Shown piece by piece: positions 17,951 through 26,973 of a stretch of 43,572 nt of DNA (positions within the stretch are counted from its first letter, which is position 1; every line of letters starts with the position of its first letter). Source of the DNA: Metasolibacillus meyeri. GTDB lineage: Bacteria; Bacillota; Bacilli; Bacillales_A; Planococcaceae. A model generated the notes under the pieces. It was given only the letters and a program-made list of their open reading frames with translations. It ran no database searches and was not told where the DNA came from. The translations under genes and the position numbers were made by a program. The stretch lies in assembly GCF_003049505.1 (NCBI RefSeq), contig NZ_PYWN01000025.1:1-43572 (forward strand), in the 5' to 3' direction.

Positions 17951-18973
17951 GTGATTTTTCAGCAAATTTTATTAGATATTTTCCTGAAATTGAATAATGA
18001 AAGAACGGTCGCCTCTGCTTATCATTTGTTGCGTGGCAAAAGATCAGGACAAACGATACAGGATGTAGGCATTTTTTCTTTGCATTGTTATTTTAGTGTG
18101 CTGCCCAAGCTTTCAAGGAAAACATTCGATGAATTTGTTGAGAAATTAATAGCAGCAGGCTACTTACACATGGAGGAAACGGGCTATTATACATTGACAG
18201 CAAGCGGTATGACGCAAGCGCAGCAAGGTGCGCCTTGTACGTTTGCAGGCTGGCATTACCGAGGCAATGAACATATTTTTTATGCACGCCTTTCGTTGAT
18301 TGTGCAAGCATTATCGCATCAATCCGCTCATATAAAAGCATTTATCCCAATTCAACGTGACGAGGCAATCCAATCTTTTGTTCGTCAATTTTTAGTGCGT
18401 CATCAATATCAGTCAGGTGCCTTACAAGTCTTGCTATTGCAGGAAATAACGAATAGCTTACAGACCTTAACTGTGACAGAGGAGCAGCGAGAGTTATTAA
18501 TCAACCGTTTAACGGGTGTTGATTTACCAGGTTTTACGTGGCAGCAACTTGCCAACCAAGCGGGGCGTACGGAGATGGATATGCAGCTTCTCTATATTTC
18601 GGCCTTACATCAGTGGCTTGAGCAGGTTGCACAGTATCCATATTTAGCTGATATTGCACAGCAGCTCCGCATCGAGATGCCACTAACAGAATCAGCCTAT
18701 CAAACGGCAAAGCTTTTTGAACAAGGTTTTTCTCTTGAACAAATTGCGTATAGAAGAAATTTAAAGCAAAGCACGATTGAGGATCATTTTGTTGAGCTAG
18801 CGATGAATGATGTGACATTTCCAATCGAGTATTTTGTTAAACAGGAGGAGCTTGTGCAAGTACAGCATACTGTTTCGACATATGCTACGAAAAAATTAAA
18901 AGTGTTGCGAGAGGCTTTACCGCATCTTTCTTATTTCCAATTACGTCTAGCATTAGCGAGAGGGGGCAATTAA
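17951..18973 (+). CDS. ypbB: YpbB-like helix-turn-helix protein
   Basis: A 340-residue protein in the position and context of B. subtilis ypbB, directly upstream of a RecQ-family helicase. A C-terminal helix-turn-helix-like segment is seen at FSLEQIAYRRNLKQSTIEDH. The family often precedes or is fused to RecQ helicases, but its biochemical role is unknown. GTG start at 17951 after AGGCGAGGG. The stop codon touches the ATG of the helicase gene, so the two are translationally coupled. Confidence 0.85.
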   Translation: MIFQQILLDIFLKLNNERTVASAYHLLRGKRSGQTIQDVGIFSLHCYFSVLPKLSRKTFDEFVEKLIAAGYLHMEETGYYTLTASGMTQAQQGAPCTFAGWHYRGNEHIFYARLSLIVQALSHQSAHIKAFIPIQRDEAIQSFVRQFLVRHQYQSGALQVLLLQEITNSLQTLTVTEEQRELLINRLTGVDLPGFTWQQLANQAGRTEMDMQLLYISALHQWLEQVAQYPYLADIAQQLRIEMPLTESAYQTAKLFEQGFSLEQIAYRRNLKQSTIEDHFVELAMNDVTFPIEYFVKQEELVQVQHTVSTYATKKLKVLREALPHLSYFQLRLALARGGN

Positions 18974-20410
18974 ATGTTGGAGGAAGCATTGCAAAAGCAT
19001 TTTGGCTATACGAGCTTTCGAACGGGGCAAAAGGAAGTGATTGAGCAGCTTTTAGCAGGGCGGGATGTAGTGGCATTGCTCCCAACAGGTATGGGCAAAT
19101 CCATGTGCTATCAGCTGCCAGCTTATTTATTGGATGCCCCCGTACTGATTGTGTCACCGCTGCTATCTTTGATGCAAGATCAGGTGGATCAATTGAAGCA
19201 ATTTGGCGAAAAACGTGTTATTGCGCTAAATTCATTTTTAAGTGCGCAGCAAAAGCGCTATGCTCTTCATTATCTACATGAATATCGCTTTATTTTTGCA
19301 TCGCCAGAAATGCTGATGCAGCCACAAGTAAAGGAGCGACTTCGCACGATGAAATTAGGGCTAATCGTAGCAGATGAGGCACATTGTATTTCACAGTGGG
19401 GCTTTGATTTCCGACCAGATTATTTGCGTTTAGGCGAAATTATACCGACGCAGCACAAGCCGCCGGTTTTAGCTTTATCTGCAACGGCGACGAAAACGGT
19501 GTTGCAAGATATTGAAACGTATTTACATATGCAGTCACCCTTTTATTTTTTACATTCTGTCAATCGCCCAAATATTCATTTGGCGAAGCATTTTTTTCAG
19601 CATAAAAATGACAAAATCAATTGGATACTGGAACATGTGCAAGCGACAGAAGGTCCAGGTATTATTTATACACAATCGCGCGGTAAAACGGAGGCAATTA
19701 GCATGGCATTGCTAGAGCAAGGCCTTGCCGCTGCTGCATACCATGCAGGGAAGGAGGCCGAGGATCGCCAATTTATTCAGCAGCAATTTTTAGTTGGCAA
19801 GCTGGATTGGATTGTTGCCACAAATGCTTTTGGCATGGGGATACATAAAGGGAATATTCGACAAGTAATTCATGAATTTATGCCTGCTAATATTGCCAAT
19901 TACATGCAGGAGATTGGTCGTGCAGGCAGGGATGGACAGCCGGCAGTCGCCAGCATTTTGTATGCAGAGGGAGATGAGCAATTTGCTCAATTTATCGTGA
20001 CGGAGGATTTACCGAAAGCGCAACATATTGAACGCTATGCTGCAAATCGGGACAATCCGTTGCGCATAGTTGAGGCTGGTGAAATTTCTGAAACAGCCTT
20101 CCGTGTTTTACATTATTGGATGCAGCAGGAAAGCAGCGAGGCGGTGCAACAGCGATTGCAGCAAATGGAAGTGGCTAAATATAAAGCGGTACATGAAATG
20201 CTACAAATTATCCAATCGGCTACTTGTATGCGTGAGCAACTTGTCCATTATTTTGGTCAGCAGTTAACAGAAAGTATGTCAAACTGCTGTCAGAATTGCG
20301 GGCTGGTTGTTGATGAAATATTGTTAGCAAAGCAAAGTGCTGAAGCGTCAGAGCTGCGATTGACATGGCAGGAACGTTTGCAGCACATATTGTTAGCTGA
20401 AGCGCAATAG
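18974..20410 (+). CDS. recS: RecQ-family ATP-dependent DNA helicase (RecS/YpbC type)
   Basis: A 478-residue 3'-5' helicase of recombination and repair. Walker A LPTGMGKS (37-44), DEAH box at 134-137 (VADEAHCISQWG), motif III ALSATAT, and motif VI EIGRAGRDGQP. A Cys-rich zinc-binding segment (CMREQLVHYF, then NCCQNCG) lies before the C-terminus. It lacks the C-terminal HRDC domain of long RecQ proteins, as in the short B. subtilis RecS, which it also matches in gene order. Confidence 0.93.
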   Translation: MLEEALQKHFGYTSFRTGQKEVIEQLLAGRDVVALLPTGMGKSMCYQLPAYLLDAPVLIVSPLLSLMQDQVDQLKQFGEKRVIALNSFLSAQQKRYALHYLHEYRFIFASPEMLMQPQVKERLRTMKLGLIVADEAHCISQWGFDFRPDYLRLGEIIPTQHKPPVLALSATATKTVLQDIETYLHMQSPFYFLHSVNRPNIHLAKHFFQHKNDKINWILEHVQATEGPGIIYTQSRGKTEAISMALLEQGLAAAAYHAGKEAEDRQFIQQQFLVGKLDWIVATNAFGMGIHKGNIRQVIHEFMPANIANYMQEIGRAGRDGQPAVASILYAEGDEQFAQFIVTEDLPKAQHIERYAANRDNPLRIVEAGEISETAFRVLHYWMQQESSEAVQQRLQQMEVAKYKAVHEMLQIIQSATCMREQLVHYFGQQLTESMSNCCQNCGLVVDEILLAKQSAEASELRLTWQERLQHILLAEAQ

Positions 20411-20532
20411 ATTCCAAGGACAATTAACATTTATAACAACGAACGGAATTAAGCTATGGTCAATTGATTTTTTTGTAGAATTTAGTCATAATATGTTTAT
20501 AGAATAATAGCTAGTGTAAGGAGGAGTGTGTA

Positions 20533-21201
20533 GTGACACAAGAAAATTACAGAGAAAAAATTGAAGAACACCGTCAAGAAATTGAGTTTGACGGGCCATT
20601 AGAACGAAAGTCACGCACAAGTAAAAAGCCTAGACAGCGAAAAAGCCGACTTATTCGAAATATGACAATATTTTTTATCTTTATACCTTTACTCTTCTTA
20701 GGCTATGTTCATTTCTTTTATGAGCCGAAAAGCTTAGCAGTGGACAAAGAAGATTCGGTTACGGTGGAGCCAAACAAGCCATCGATTGAAAATAACGAGG
20801 AACAAATAGCGGCAGCAGAAAAAGAGAAAGAAGAACAGGAAGCGGCAAAGGAAAAGGCTGAAAAAGAAGCGGCAGCGAAAGCACAAGCTGAAAAGGAAGC
20901 TGAGGAGAAAGCGAAAGCTGACAAAGAAGCGATAGCAAAGGCACAGGCAGAGAAGGAAGCAGCAGCAAAGGCAAAAGCTGAAAAAGAGGCGGCAGCGAAA
21001 GCGCAGGCCGAGAAACAGGCGAAGGAAGATGCCGAGAGGTTAGCAGCTGCCAAAACACATGTCGTGCAGCCAAATGAAAATTTATATCGTATTTCTTTAA
21101 AATATTATAGCGATGGAAATGGCGTACAAAAAATTATGCAGGCGAATAATTTAAGTTCTGAAAATATTGTTGTTGGACAAACGCTGATTATTCCACAATA
21201 A
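20533..21201 (+). CDS. ypbE: LysM protein with Glu/Lys/Ala repeat linker (YpbE-like)
   Basis: A 222-residue bitopic membrane protein. A basic cytoplasmic N-terminus (SRTSKKPRQRKSR) precedes one membrane segment (about 45-61). Next comes a long low-complexity coiled coil of AEKEAAAKA type (about 90-172) and a C-terminal LysM module, beginning HVVQPNENLYRIS, that should bind peptidoglycan. Start GTG 20533 follows GGAGGAG. Its position after recS equals that of B. subtilis ypbE, but ypbD, which separates them there, is absent. Confidence 0.87.
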   Translation: MTQENYREKIEEHRQEIEFDGPLERKSRTSKKPRQRKSRLIRNMTIFFIFIPLLFLGYVHFFYEPKSLAVDKEDSVTVEPNKPSIENNEEQIAAAEKEKEEQEAAKEKAEKEAAAKAQAEKEAEEKAKADKEAIAKAQAEKEAAAKAKAEKEAAAKAQAEKQAKEDAERLAAAKTHVVQPNENLYRISLKYYSDGNGVQKIMQANNLSSENIVVGQTLIIPQ

Positions 21202-21259
21202 AGTAGTACAGTGACAGCACAAATGTTTATGGAAGAAATGATTTTTGTCATATACTAAG

Positions 21260-21303
21260 AGGGCTATCTAGAAGGATTTGATCTTTCTAGATAGCCCTGT
21301 TTC
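21260..21303. terminator. Terminator after the ypbE-like gene
   Basis: AGGGCTATCTAGAA pairs with TTCTAGATAGCCCT, followed by GTTT. Confidence 0.85.
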
Positions 21304-21337
21304 CTTAAGAAATGCCATCGAATAGGGGTTTTGAAGT

Positions 21338-22087
21338 GTGAAGTTGATATTGATAGGATTAGGGATTATTTGCATGTGTATTTTGCATATGTGGCGTCAG
21401 GCATTTGAAAATAATGTGCGCTACCATACTTTACAATTGCAAGGCCAAACCCCACAAAGCGTGCGTATTTTTTTTATTTCAGACGTTCATTTACGACGTA
21501 TTGATGAACGAATGTTACAAACAATAGGAAAAGTGGATGCAGTCATTATCGGCGGAGATTTATGTGATCGGCGCACGCCATTTGAGCGAGTGTGCAGCAA
21601 CATTCAGCAGCTTCAGCAGCTTGGTCAAATTTATTTTGTATGGGGAAATAATGATCATGAAGTAGGAGAACAGCGTTTGCGTCATCTATTGACAGAAATG
21701 AATGTTACAATACTTGAAAATGACGCACAATTACTCGCTGGAAAAAATCGTATATGGCTGAGCGCCATTCATGATACATCCACGAAAAAATATAGTTTTG
21801 AGCAGGCGTTTGCGAAATGCCAAAAGGATGATATTACACTTTTTATTTCACATAATCCGCAAATCTTTTATCGCGTAAAAAATTACTTTACCCCACAGTT
21901 AATGATGGGGGGGCATTTGCATGGCGGGCAAATTCGCCTTTGGAAACTTGGTTTACACCCAAAAGGCTCTTATTCTGTACGTAGCGGTATTCCAACCTTG
22001 ATTAGCAATGGTTATGGTACAACATTGCTACCGCTGCGTTTAGGTGCAAAACCCGAATGTCACGTAATCGATGTGACAATTGAGTAA
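21338..22087 (+). CDS. ypbG: Metallophosphoesterase, YpbG-like
   Basis: A 249-residue calcineurin-type phosphoesterase with a short hydrophobic N-terminus (residues 2-17). Dimetal motifs are ISDVHLRR, IGGDLCDRR, GNNDHE, SHNP and GGHLHGGQ. The substrate is unknown; relatives act on lipid or nucleotide phosphates. GTG start at 21338 after AGGGG. Position matches B. subtilis ypbG. Confidence 0.88.
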   Translation: MKLILIGLGIICMCILHMWRQAFENNVRYHTLQLQGQTPQSVRIFFISDVHLRRIDERMLQTIGKVDAVIIGGDLCDRRTPFERVCSNIQQLQQLGQIYFVWGNNDHEVGEQRLRHLLTEMNVTILENDAQLLAGKNRIWLSAIHDTSTKKYSFEQAFAKCQKDDITLFISHNPQIFYRVKNYFTPQLMMGGHLHGGQIRLWKLGLHPKGSYSVRSGIPTLISNGYGTTLLPLRLGAKPECHVIDVTIE

Positions 22088-22181
22088 AGTGAATATGGCA
22101 GTTTTTATATGTTCTCATAATAATAAAGAAAAACTTGTTAATAAGGGATAAAATGAACTAGTTGAAAGAGGAGATTGTAGT

Positions 22182-23162
22182 ATGCAAAAAGTCGATGCTT
22201 TAATTGTAGGTGGCGGCCCTTGTGGCTTAGCTGCGGCAATGGAGTTACAGGCAATTGGTTTACAGCCAGTCGTTATTGAAAAGGGTAATATTGTTAATTC
22301 TTTATATAATTACCCCACGCATCAAACATTTTTCAGTACGAGTGAAAAGTTAGCAATTGGCGATGTGCCGTTTATTGTAGAGGAGCGAAAACCTCGACGC
22401 AATCAAGCGCTTGTCTATTATCGTGAAGTAGTGCGAGCGAAAAAGATCAATATTCAGCGTTTTGAAAAGGTTGAAAAGATCCAGAAGAACGGTAGCATCT
22501 TTATTGTTACAACGAGCAAGGCAGTATATGAAACACCCCATGTAATCATCGCGACAGGCTATTATGATAATCCGAATTATCTGGGCATTCAAGGTGAGGA
22601 TTTACCAAAGGTTTATCATTATTTTAAAGAAGCACATCCGTTTTTCGATACAAAGGTATTGGTTATTGGTGGAAAAAACTCAGCAGTGGATGCAGCATTA
22701 GAGCTACAAAAAGCAGGAGCTCATGTTACGGTTGTTTATCGTGGTAGCGAATACTCACCAAGCATTAAGCCTTGGGTGCTACCAGAATTTGACGCTTTAG
22801 TTCGATCAGGTGAAATTACCATGTATTTTGAAAGCGAAGTGGAGTCTATTCATGAGGGTGAAGTTGTCATTCGTCAAAAAGGCGAGCAGCAGCATATAGT
22901 GAATGATTTCGTCTTTGCGATGACAGGCTATCATCCTGACCATGATTTTATTCGTGCAATGGGTGTGGCTATCGATGAAGCAACAGGTCGCCCGCATTTT
23001 AATGAGGAGACGATGGAAACGAACGTCCCCAATTTATTTATTGCAGGCGTTATTGCGGCAGGCAATAATGCCAATGAGATTTTTATTGAAAATGGACGTT
23101 TTCATGGCGGTATGATTGCGAAGGCAATACAGGGGAAAATTAAAGTACCACGACGCCCTTAA
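22182..23162 (+). CDS. ypdA: Bacillithiol disulfide reductase YpdA (Bdr)
   Basis: FAD/NADPH-dependent reductase of oxidised bacillithiol, 326 residues. FAD-binding GGGPCGLAAAMEL near residue 10, NADPH-binding GGKNSAVDAALEL in the middle, and ATGYYDNP and AGVIAAGNNANEIFIENG near the end. Monocistronic with a good RBS (AGAGGAG). Together with the YfiT-like putative bacillithiol transferase it indicates bacillithiol chemistry in this organism. Confidence 0.95.
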   Translation: MQKVDALIVGGGPCGLAAAMELQAIGLQPVVIEKGNIVNSLYNYPTHQTFFSTSEKLAIGDVPFIVEERKPRRNQALVYYREVVRAKKINIQRFEKVEKIQKNGSIFIVTTSKAVYETPHVIIATGYYDNPNYLGIQGEDLPKVYHYFKEAHPFFDTKVLVIGGKNSAVDAALELQKAGAHVTVVYRGSEYSPSIKPWVLPEFDALVRSGEITMYFESEVESIHEGEVVIRQKGEQQHIVNDFVFAMTGYHPDHDFIRAMGVAIDEATGRPHFNEETMETNVPNLFIAGVIAAGNNANEIFIENGRFHGGMIAKAIQGKIKVPRRP

Positions 23163-23171
23163 ATTTAATAT

Positions 23172-23225
23172 GCTCCCAATTGGATTGGATGAATTTTTCA
23201 TCTATCTTATTGGGAGCTTGTTTTT
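23172..23225 (+). terminator. Terminator after ypdA
   Basis: GCTCCCAAT (23172-23180) pairs with ATTGGGAGC (23209-23217), followed by TTGTTTTT. Confidence 0.85.
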
Positions 23226-23365
23226 ATTAAAATTGGCTTTCCGCCTACATTTAAAAGCTTTTAATGTGAATATTTTCTTCTTATGTTACGATAAGAAAGA
23301 GATTTGTATTTCATTACAAGCGCCTTGTGATAAGTTAAACCAATTCACAGAAAAGAGGGCTATAG

Positions 23366-24007
23366 ATGAAAAAGAATTATGTAGTAATTAGTTTACTTGT
23401 AGCTATAATTGTGATTGTTGTATTCATTACTTTTCAAAAGGAAAAGGTGCTTGCCGATACAACAACGCCAGAAAAATTGCCAACTGTCGAGCAAACAGTG
23501 GATACTTATTTAGTAGAGTGGCTCTTCGATACAATGGACCGGGGCAACCATGATTTTGAAAGCCATGAGCATGGCAAGCTTGTTATATCTGAGAATATTC
23601 CTACACTGCAACGAGGTATGGTTGTCTATTATGAAATAGCGTCACAATTTACACAAGAAAATGCTAATTTAGCAAACCCAACTCTTGGACGTGTTGTCGG
23701 CTTACCTGGAGAAACACTAGAAATAAAAAAAGGCAAAGTATATATTGACGGGCAACGACTGGATGCATTTTATGGAGAAGCGACACAATTTGGTATGAAT
23801 AAAGAGCAATATTTTCAAGAAGTAGCGCCAGAAAAACGCATGAATCATGCAGAAAAATATTTTAATGAATCAATGCCAGCCATAACAGTAGAGGACAATA
23901 CGGTATTTGTATTGGTAGATTGCTGGTGGCGTGGACATGATAGCCGTTATTTTGGCTTGATTCCAATGGAGGCTATGCAAGGGATTGTGCTAGGGTATGA
24001 AGAATAG
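23366..24007 (+). CDS. Signal-peptidase-I-like protein lacking the catalytic dyad
   Basis: A 213-residue protein with one N-terminal membrane segment (5-23), as in type I signal peptidases. The fold markers of family S26 are clear: VVGLPGETLEIKKGKVYIDG (111-130) and GHDSRYFGLIP (190-200). At the catalytic Ser box (usually SMxPTL) it has ENIPTL (76-81), and where the general-base Lys precedes RV it has Gly (LGRVVGLPG, 107-115). Both catalytic residues appear absent, so it is probably a pseudoenzyme. Role unknown; neighbours give no clue. Confidence 0.75.
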   Translation: MKKNYVVISLLVAIIVIVVFITFQKEKVLADTTTPEKLPTVEQTVDTYLVEWLFDTMDRGNHDFESHEHGKLVISENIPTLQRGMVVYYEIASQFTQENANLANPTLGRVVGLPGETLEIKKGKVYIDGQRLDAFYGEATQFGMNKEQYFQEVAPEKRMNHAEKYFNESMPAITVEDNTVFVLVDCWWRGHDSRYFGLIPMEAMQGIVLGYEE

Positions 24008-24058
24008 AGAGGGGAGCTATTGATTTAAGCAACCCGCGGGTATATTTGAAAAGTCGCC

Positions 24059-24190
24059 GATATAAGTTGAAGTTGCTGATAGAGCTGCGAAACTTACTGA
24101 TAGAAGTGCCAAAGTTACTGATAGAAGTGCCAAAGTTACTGATAGAATGTTAAAACTTGCTGATAGAACCGCAAAACTTACCGATAGAAT
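24059..24190. repeat. 21-bp tandem array, locus 4
   Basis: Copies of a unit close to ACTGATAGAAGTGCCAAAGTT. GATA occurs at 24078, 24099, 24120, 24141, 24162 and 24183, exactly 21 bp apart, with a degenerate copy at 24059. Two central units are identical. It lies between the convergent signal-peptidase-like gene and ansA, directly before their shared terminator. Confidence 0.88.
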
Positions 24191-24196
24191 AACAAA

Positions 24197-24237
24197 ATAG
24201 CTACCTACAATGATTTTGCAGGTAGCTATTTTATTTT
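24197..24237. terminator. Bidirectional terminator at ansA
   Basis: AATAGCTACCT pairs with AGGTAGCTATT, with TTTATTTTTT after it on the plus strand. Confidence 0.85.
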
Positions 24238-25209
24238 TTAGAAAAACTCCTTCAACTCAACAGAGCCATGCACTTGGTTTAAGCCAATTAATAGTTTGAG
24301 GCGTGCTTTTTGTCCGTTAATGCCTGTGGCGAAAATGACACCTACATCCTCTAGTTGTTTGCCGCCACCTTCATAGCCGTAAACACCTTCTGCGATGCCA
24401 TTAAAACAACGTGATACAAGAATTACAGGCATACCGTCTGCGACAAGTTTTTTCAAACGCTCTGCCACAGCAGGTGTGACATTGCCTTGCCCAAAGCCTT
24501 CTAATACAAGTCCATCATATTGGAGCGTTGCCACCGCATCAATTAAATCTGCTTCCATACCAGCATAAGCTTTCAATAAAGCGACGCGCTTTTCGATTTT
24601 TTCCACTTCGACAAATTGGCGTTTGACAGGCATATGATGGATATGCACCGTCTTTTTTGTAATTAAGCCGATTGGTCCGTATTGTGGGCTTTGGAATGTG
24701 TTGACACTTGAAGTCGATGTTTTCGTAATATTAAATGCGTGATGAATTTCATCATTCATCACAACAAGTACCCCTTTTTCACGCGCTTCCTGTGAGCAAG
24801 CAACACGTACCGCCTCTACTAAATTATAAACCCCATCTGCACCAAGTTCATTGGATGAACGCATTGCCCCTGTTAAAACAATTGGGAAATTATAGCGTGT
24901 TGTCAAATCTAAAAAGTACGCTGTTTCCTCTAACGTATCTGTACCATGTGTAATGACAACACCATCAATTGCATATTTATCGACATGCTCGGCAATGCAA
25001 TTGCGCAAGCACAGCATTTCATTTGGTGTAATATGTGGTGAGGGTAAGTTAAAAGCCTCCACCTCGATAATATTTGCATATGTCGATAGCATATGCTTCT
25101 CTGCTGTCAGCGGATTTTGCTCATTTTGTACAACTGCGCCTGTTTCAGCGCTCATTTGCATAGAAATCGTGCCGCCTGTATGAATTAATAAAATTGTTTT
25201 TTTTGACAT
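24238..25209 (-). CDS. ansA: L-asparaginase
   Basis: Hydrolyses L-asparagine to aspartate and ammonia; 323 residues. Both catalytic Thr regions are present: LIHTGGTIS (residues 8-16) and ITHGTDTLEETAYF (about 85-98). LTGAMRSSNELGADG is also typical. No signal peptide, so cytoplasmic. RBS AAAGGGGA precedes the ATG. Not followed by ansB. Divergent from prsW. Confidence 0.93.
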   Translation of the reverse strand: MSKKTILLIHTGGTISMQMSAETGAVVQNEQNPLTAEKHMLSTYANIIEVEAFNLPSPHITPNEMLCLRNCIAEHVDKYAIDGVVITHGTDTLEETAYFLDLTTRYNFPIVLTGAMRSSNELGADGVYNLVEAVRVACSQEAREKGVLVVMNDEIHHAFNITKTSTSSVNTFQSPQYGPIGLITKKTVHIHHMPVKRQFVEVEKIEKRVALLKAYAGMEADLIDAVATLQYDGLVLEGFGQGNVTPAVAERLKKLVADGMPVILVSRCFNGIAEGVYGYEGGGKQLEDVGVIFATGINGQKARLKLLIGLNQVHGSVELKEFF

Positions 25210-25317
25210 AAAAATCCCCTTTTGAAATCAGAATGGATGCATTTAATGTTATAATAACAAATATCTAATATAAATTGTTAAGAACGTTTTCATATAGAGA
25301 GAAAAGGAGCTTATACT

Positions 25318-25992
25318 ATGTTCATATTATTATCAGCAGCGATAGCTCCAGCGTTAGCTCTTTTAGGCTATTTTTATATGCGTAATCAAATGGCAACAGA
25401 GCCACGTCGAACATTGATTCAGGCATTTGTATATGGGGCGATTATTACATTCCCTATTTTATTTATTCAATATGTCGTGCAGGAAGAAGGCACGATAACG
25501 AGCCCATTTATGACAAATGTTGTGTTTACCAGCACAATTGAAGAGTTTTTTAAATGGTTGATTATTTTTGTGCTTATTTTTCGTCATGTTGAATTTGATG
25601 ATCCGTATGATGGCATCTTATATGGTGCAGCTGTTTCCTTAGGCTTTGCGACTGTTGAAAATGTTTTATATTTGTTGTCATTTGGTTTAGATACCGCCTT
25701 TGTTAGAGCGTTACTTCCTGTTTCAAGTCATGCATTATTTGGTGTGGTGATGGGCTATTATTTTGGAAAAAGTAAGTTTTCAAATAATAATAAGTGGAAG
25801 GAATATTTATGTTTATCAATTTTCACTCCGATTGCGCTGCATTTTATTTATAATTTAATTTGGACACTGGGTGGCAATTTTATTTATTTAATGGTACCGT
25901 TTATGCTGTTTTTATGGTGGTTTGGCTTGCGCAAAGTGAAGCTTGCTCACCAGCATTTAATTGAGCATCTAATTGAAAATAATAGATATTGA
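25318..25992 (+). CDS. prsW: Intramembrane protease PrsW
   Basis: A 224-residue polytopic membrane glutamic-type protease. In B. subtilis PrsW makes the site-1 cut in the anti-sigma factor RsiW, releasing sigma-W. Family motifs: STIEEFFKW with the EE pair, FATVENVLY, SSHALFGVVMGY and HFIYNLIW, all in hydrophobic segments. Gene order prsW-sleB-ypeB is as in B. subtilis. Relevant to the sigma-W-like promoter at 41684. Confidence 0.94.
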   Translation: MFILLSAAIAPALALLGYFYMRNQMATEPRRTLIQAFVYGAIITFPILFIQYVVQEEGTITSPFMTNVVFTSTIEEFFKWLIIFVLIFRHVEFDDPYDGILYGAAVSLGFATVENVLYLLSFGLDTAFVRALLPVSSHALFGVVMGYYFGKSKFSNNNKWKEYLCLSIFTPIALHFIYNLIWTLGGNFIYLMVPFMLFLWWFGLRKVKLAHQHLIEHLIENNRY

Positions 25993-26116
25993 CGAGCTGT
26001 GACCTTTTGTTTGATTGAAGAAACTACAATGAATAAGGAAAACTCGATTGTGGAGTTGTTGAGAAGTGATTTTACGCTTTCTTGACAGCTCCTTTTCTGT
26101 TGAAATGAAAAAAACA

Positions 26117-26146
26117 TGTATAAATCAATGCACACTCCGCATGCTA
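26117..26146 (+). promoter_or_regulatory. Possible sigma-G promoter of sleB
   Basis: TGTATA (26117-26122), 17 bases, CATGCTA (26140-26146), resembling forespore sigma-G promoters. The predicted start is only about 14 bases before the sleB ATG and close to the RBS, which weakens the call. Confidence 0.35.
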
Positions 26147-26166
26147 TGAAAAAAGGAGAGGTGTGC

Positions 26167-26964
26167 ATGAGAAAAAAATTATTCATTGTCTTGCTACTTA
26201 GTCTATTTCTTATACAGCCACAGCAATCCGATGCCTTTTCTGCGCAAGTGATTCAGCGAGGGGCATTTGGAGATGATGTCATTGAGCTACAGGCTCGTTT
26301 GCAATATTTAGGCTATTATCATGGCAAGATTGATGGCAAATTTGGTTATGGTACGTATTGGGCATTGCGTGAATTCCAGCAAAGCTACGGCTTAGAGGTT
26401 GATGGTATCGCTGGAAATACAACAAAGAAAAAGTTAGTTGCACAGTCAAACTATAACGAAAGCTTTGTAAAGGATAACATTTCCAAAGGGAGCCAGTTTA
26501 CACATTATGGTGGGATGCCACTTGAACATCAAGTAAAAGGTGGAGGAAGTAGTACGAGCGGCAGTAAAAATAATTCAAGTAGTGGCTCTATGCAGCTTCC
26601 AGCGAACTATACCGAGCGCGATTTGCAGTTAATAGCAAATGCCGTTTATGGCGAGGCGCGTGGTGAGCCGTATGAGGGGCAAGTAGCTGTAGCGGCAGTT
26701 ATTTTAAACCGACTTGAATCTCCTGACTTTCCAAACTCTATCTCCGATATTATTTTCCAGCCACTTGCTTTTACTGCTGTGGCGGATGGACAAATTTGGT
26801 TAACGCCAAATGAGCGAGCGAAGCAAGCTGTTCTTGATGCGATGAATGGTTGGGACCCAACGGAAAACGCACTCTATTATTTCAACCCAAAAACAGCAAC
26901 GAGCAAATGGATTTGGACACGTCCACAAATTAAGCAAATAGGTCAGCATATCTTTTGCTATTAG
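26167..26964 (+). CDS. sleB: Spore cortex-lytic enzyme SleB
   Basis: Degrades spore cortex peptidoglycan (lytic transglycosylase acting on muramic-lactam glycan) at germination; 265 residues. Signal peptide to about residue 23, peptidoglycan-binding repeat at about 27-92 (GAFGDDVIELQARLQYLGYY), Gly/Ser-rich linker, then a cell-wall hydrolase domain with the catalytic Glu in YGEARGEP. ATG 26167 is chosen because AAAGGAGAGG precedes it and a signal peptide begins there. Followed by its partner ypeB after 9 bases. Confidence 0.95.
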   Translation: MRKKLFIVLLLSLFLIQPQQSDAFSAQVIQRGAFGDDVIELQARLQYLGYYHGKIDGKFGYGTYWALREFQQSYGLEVDGIAGNTTKKKLVAQSNYNESFVKDNISKGSQFTHYGGMPLEHQVKGGGSSTSGSKNNSSSGSMQLPANYTERDLQLIANAVYGEARGEPYEGQVAVAAVILNRLESPDFPNSISDIIFQPLAFTAVADGQIWLTPNERAKQAVLDAMNGWDPTENALYYFNPKTATSKWIWTRPQIKQIGQHIFCY

Positions 26965-26973
26965 AGGTGAAAT

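Noticed and set aside
20718-21073. Long antisense frames rich in Ala/Ser or Leu/Pro
   Set aside because: They are shadows of the Glu/Lys/Ala repeat region of the ypbE-like gene.
23116-23391. A 91-codon plus-strand frame
   Set aside because: It overlaps the ends of ypdA and the signal-peptidase-like gene, spans the ypdA terminator, and lacks a ribosome site.
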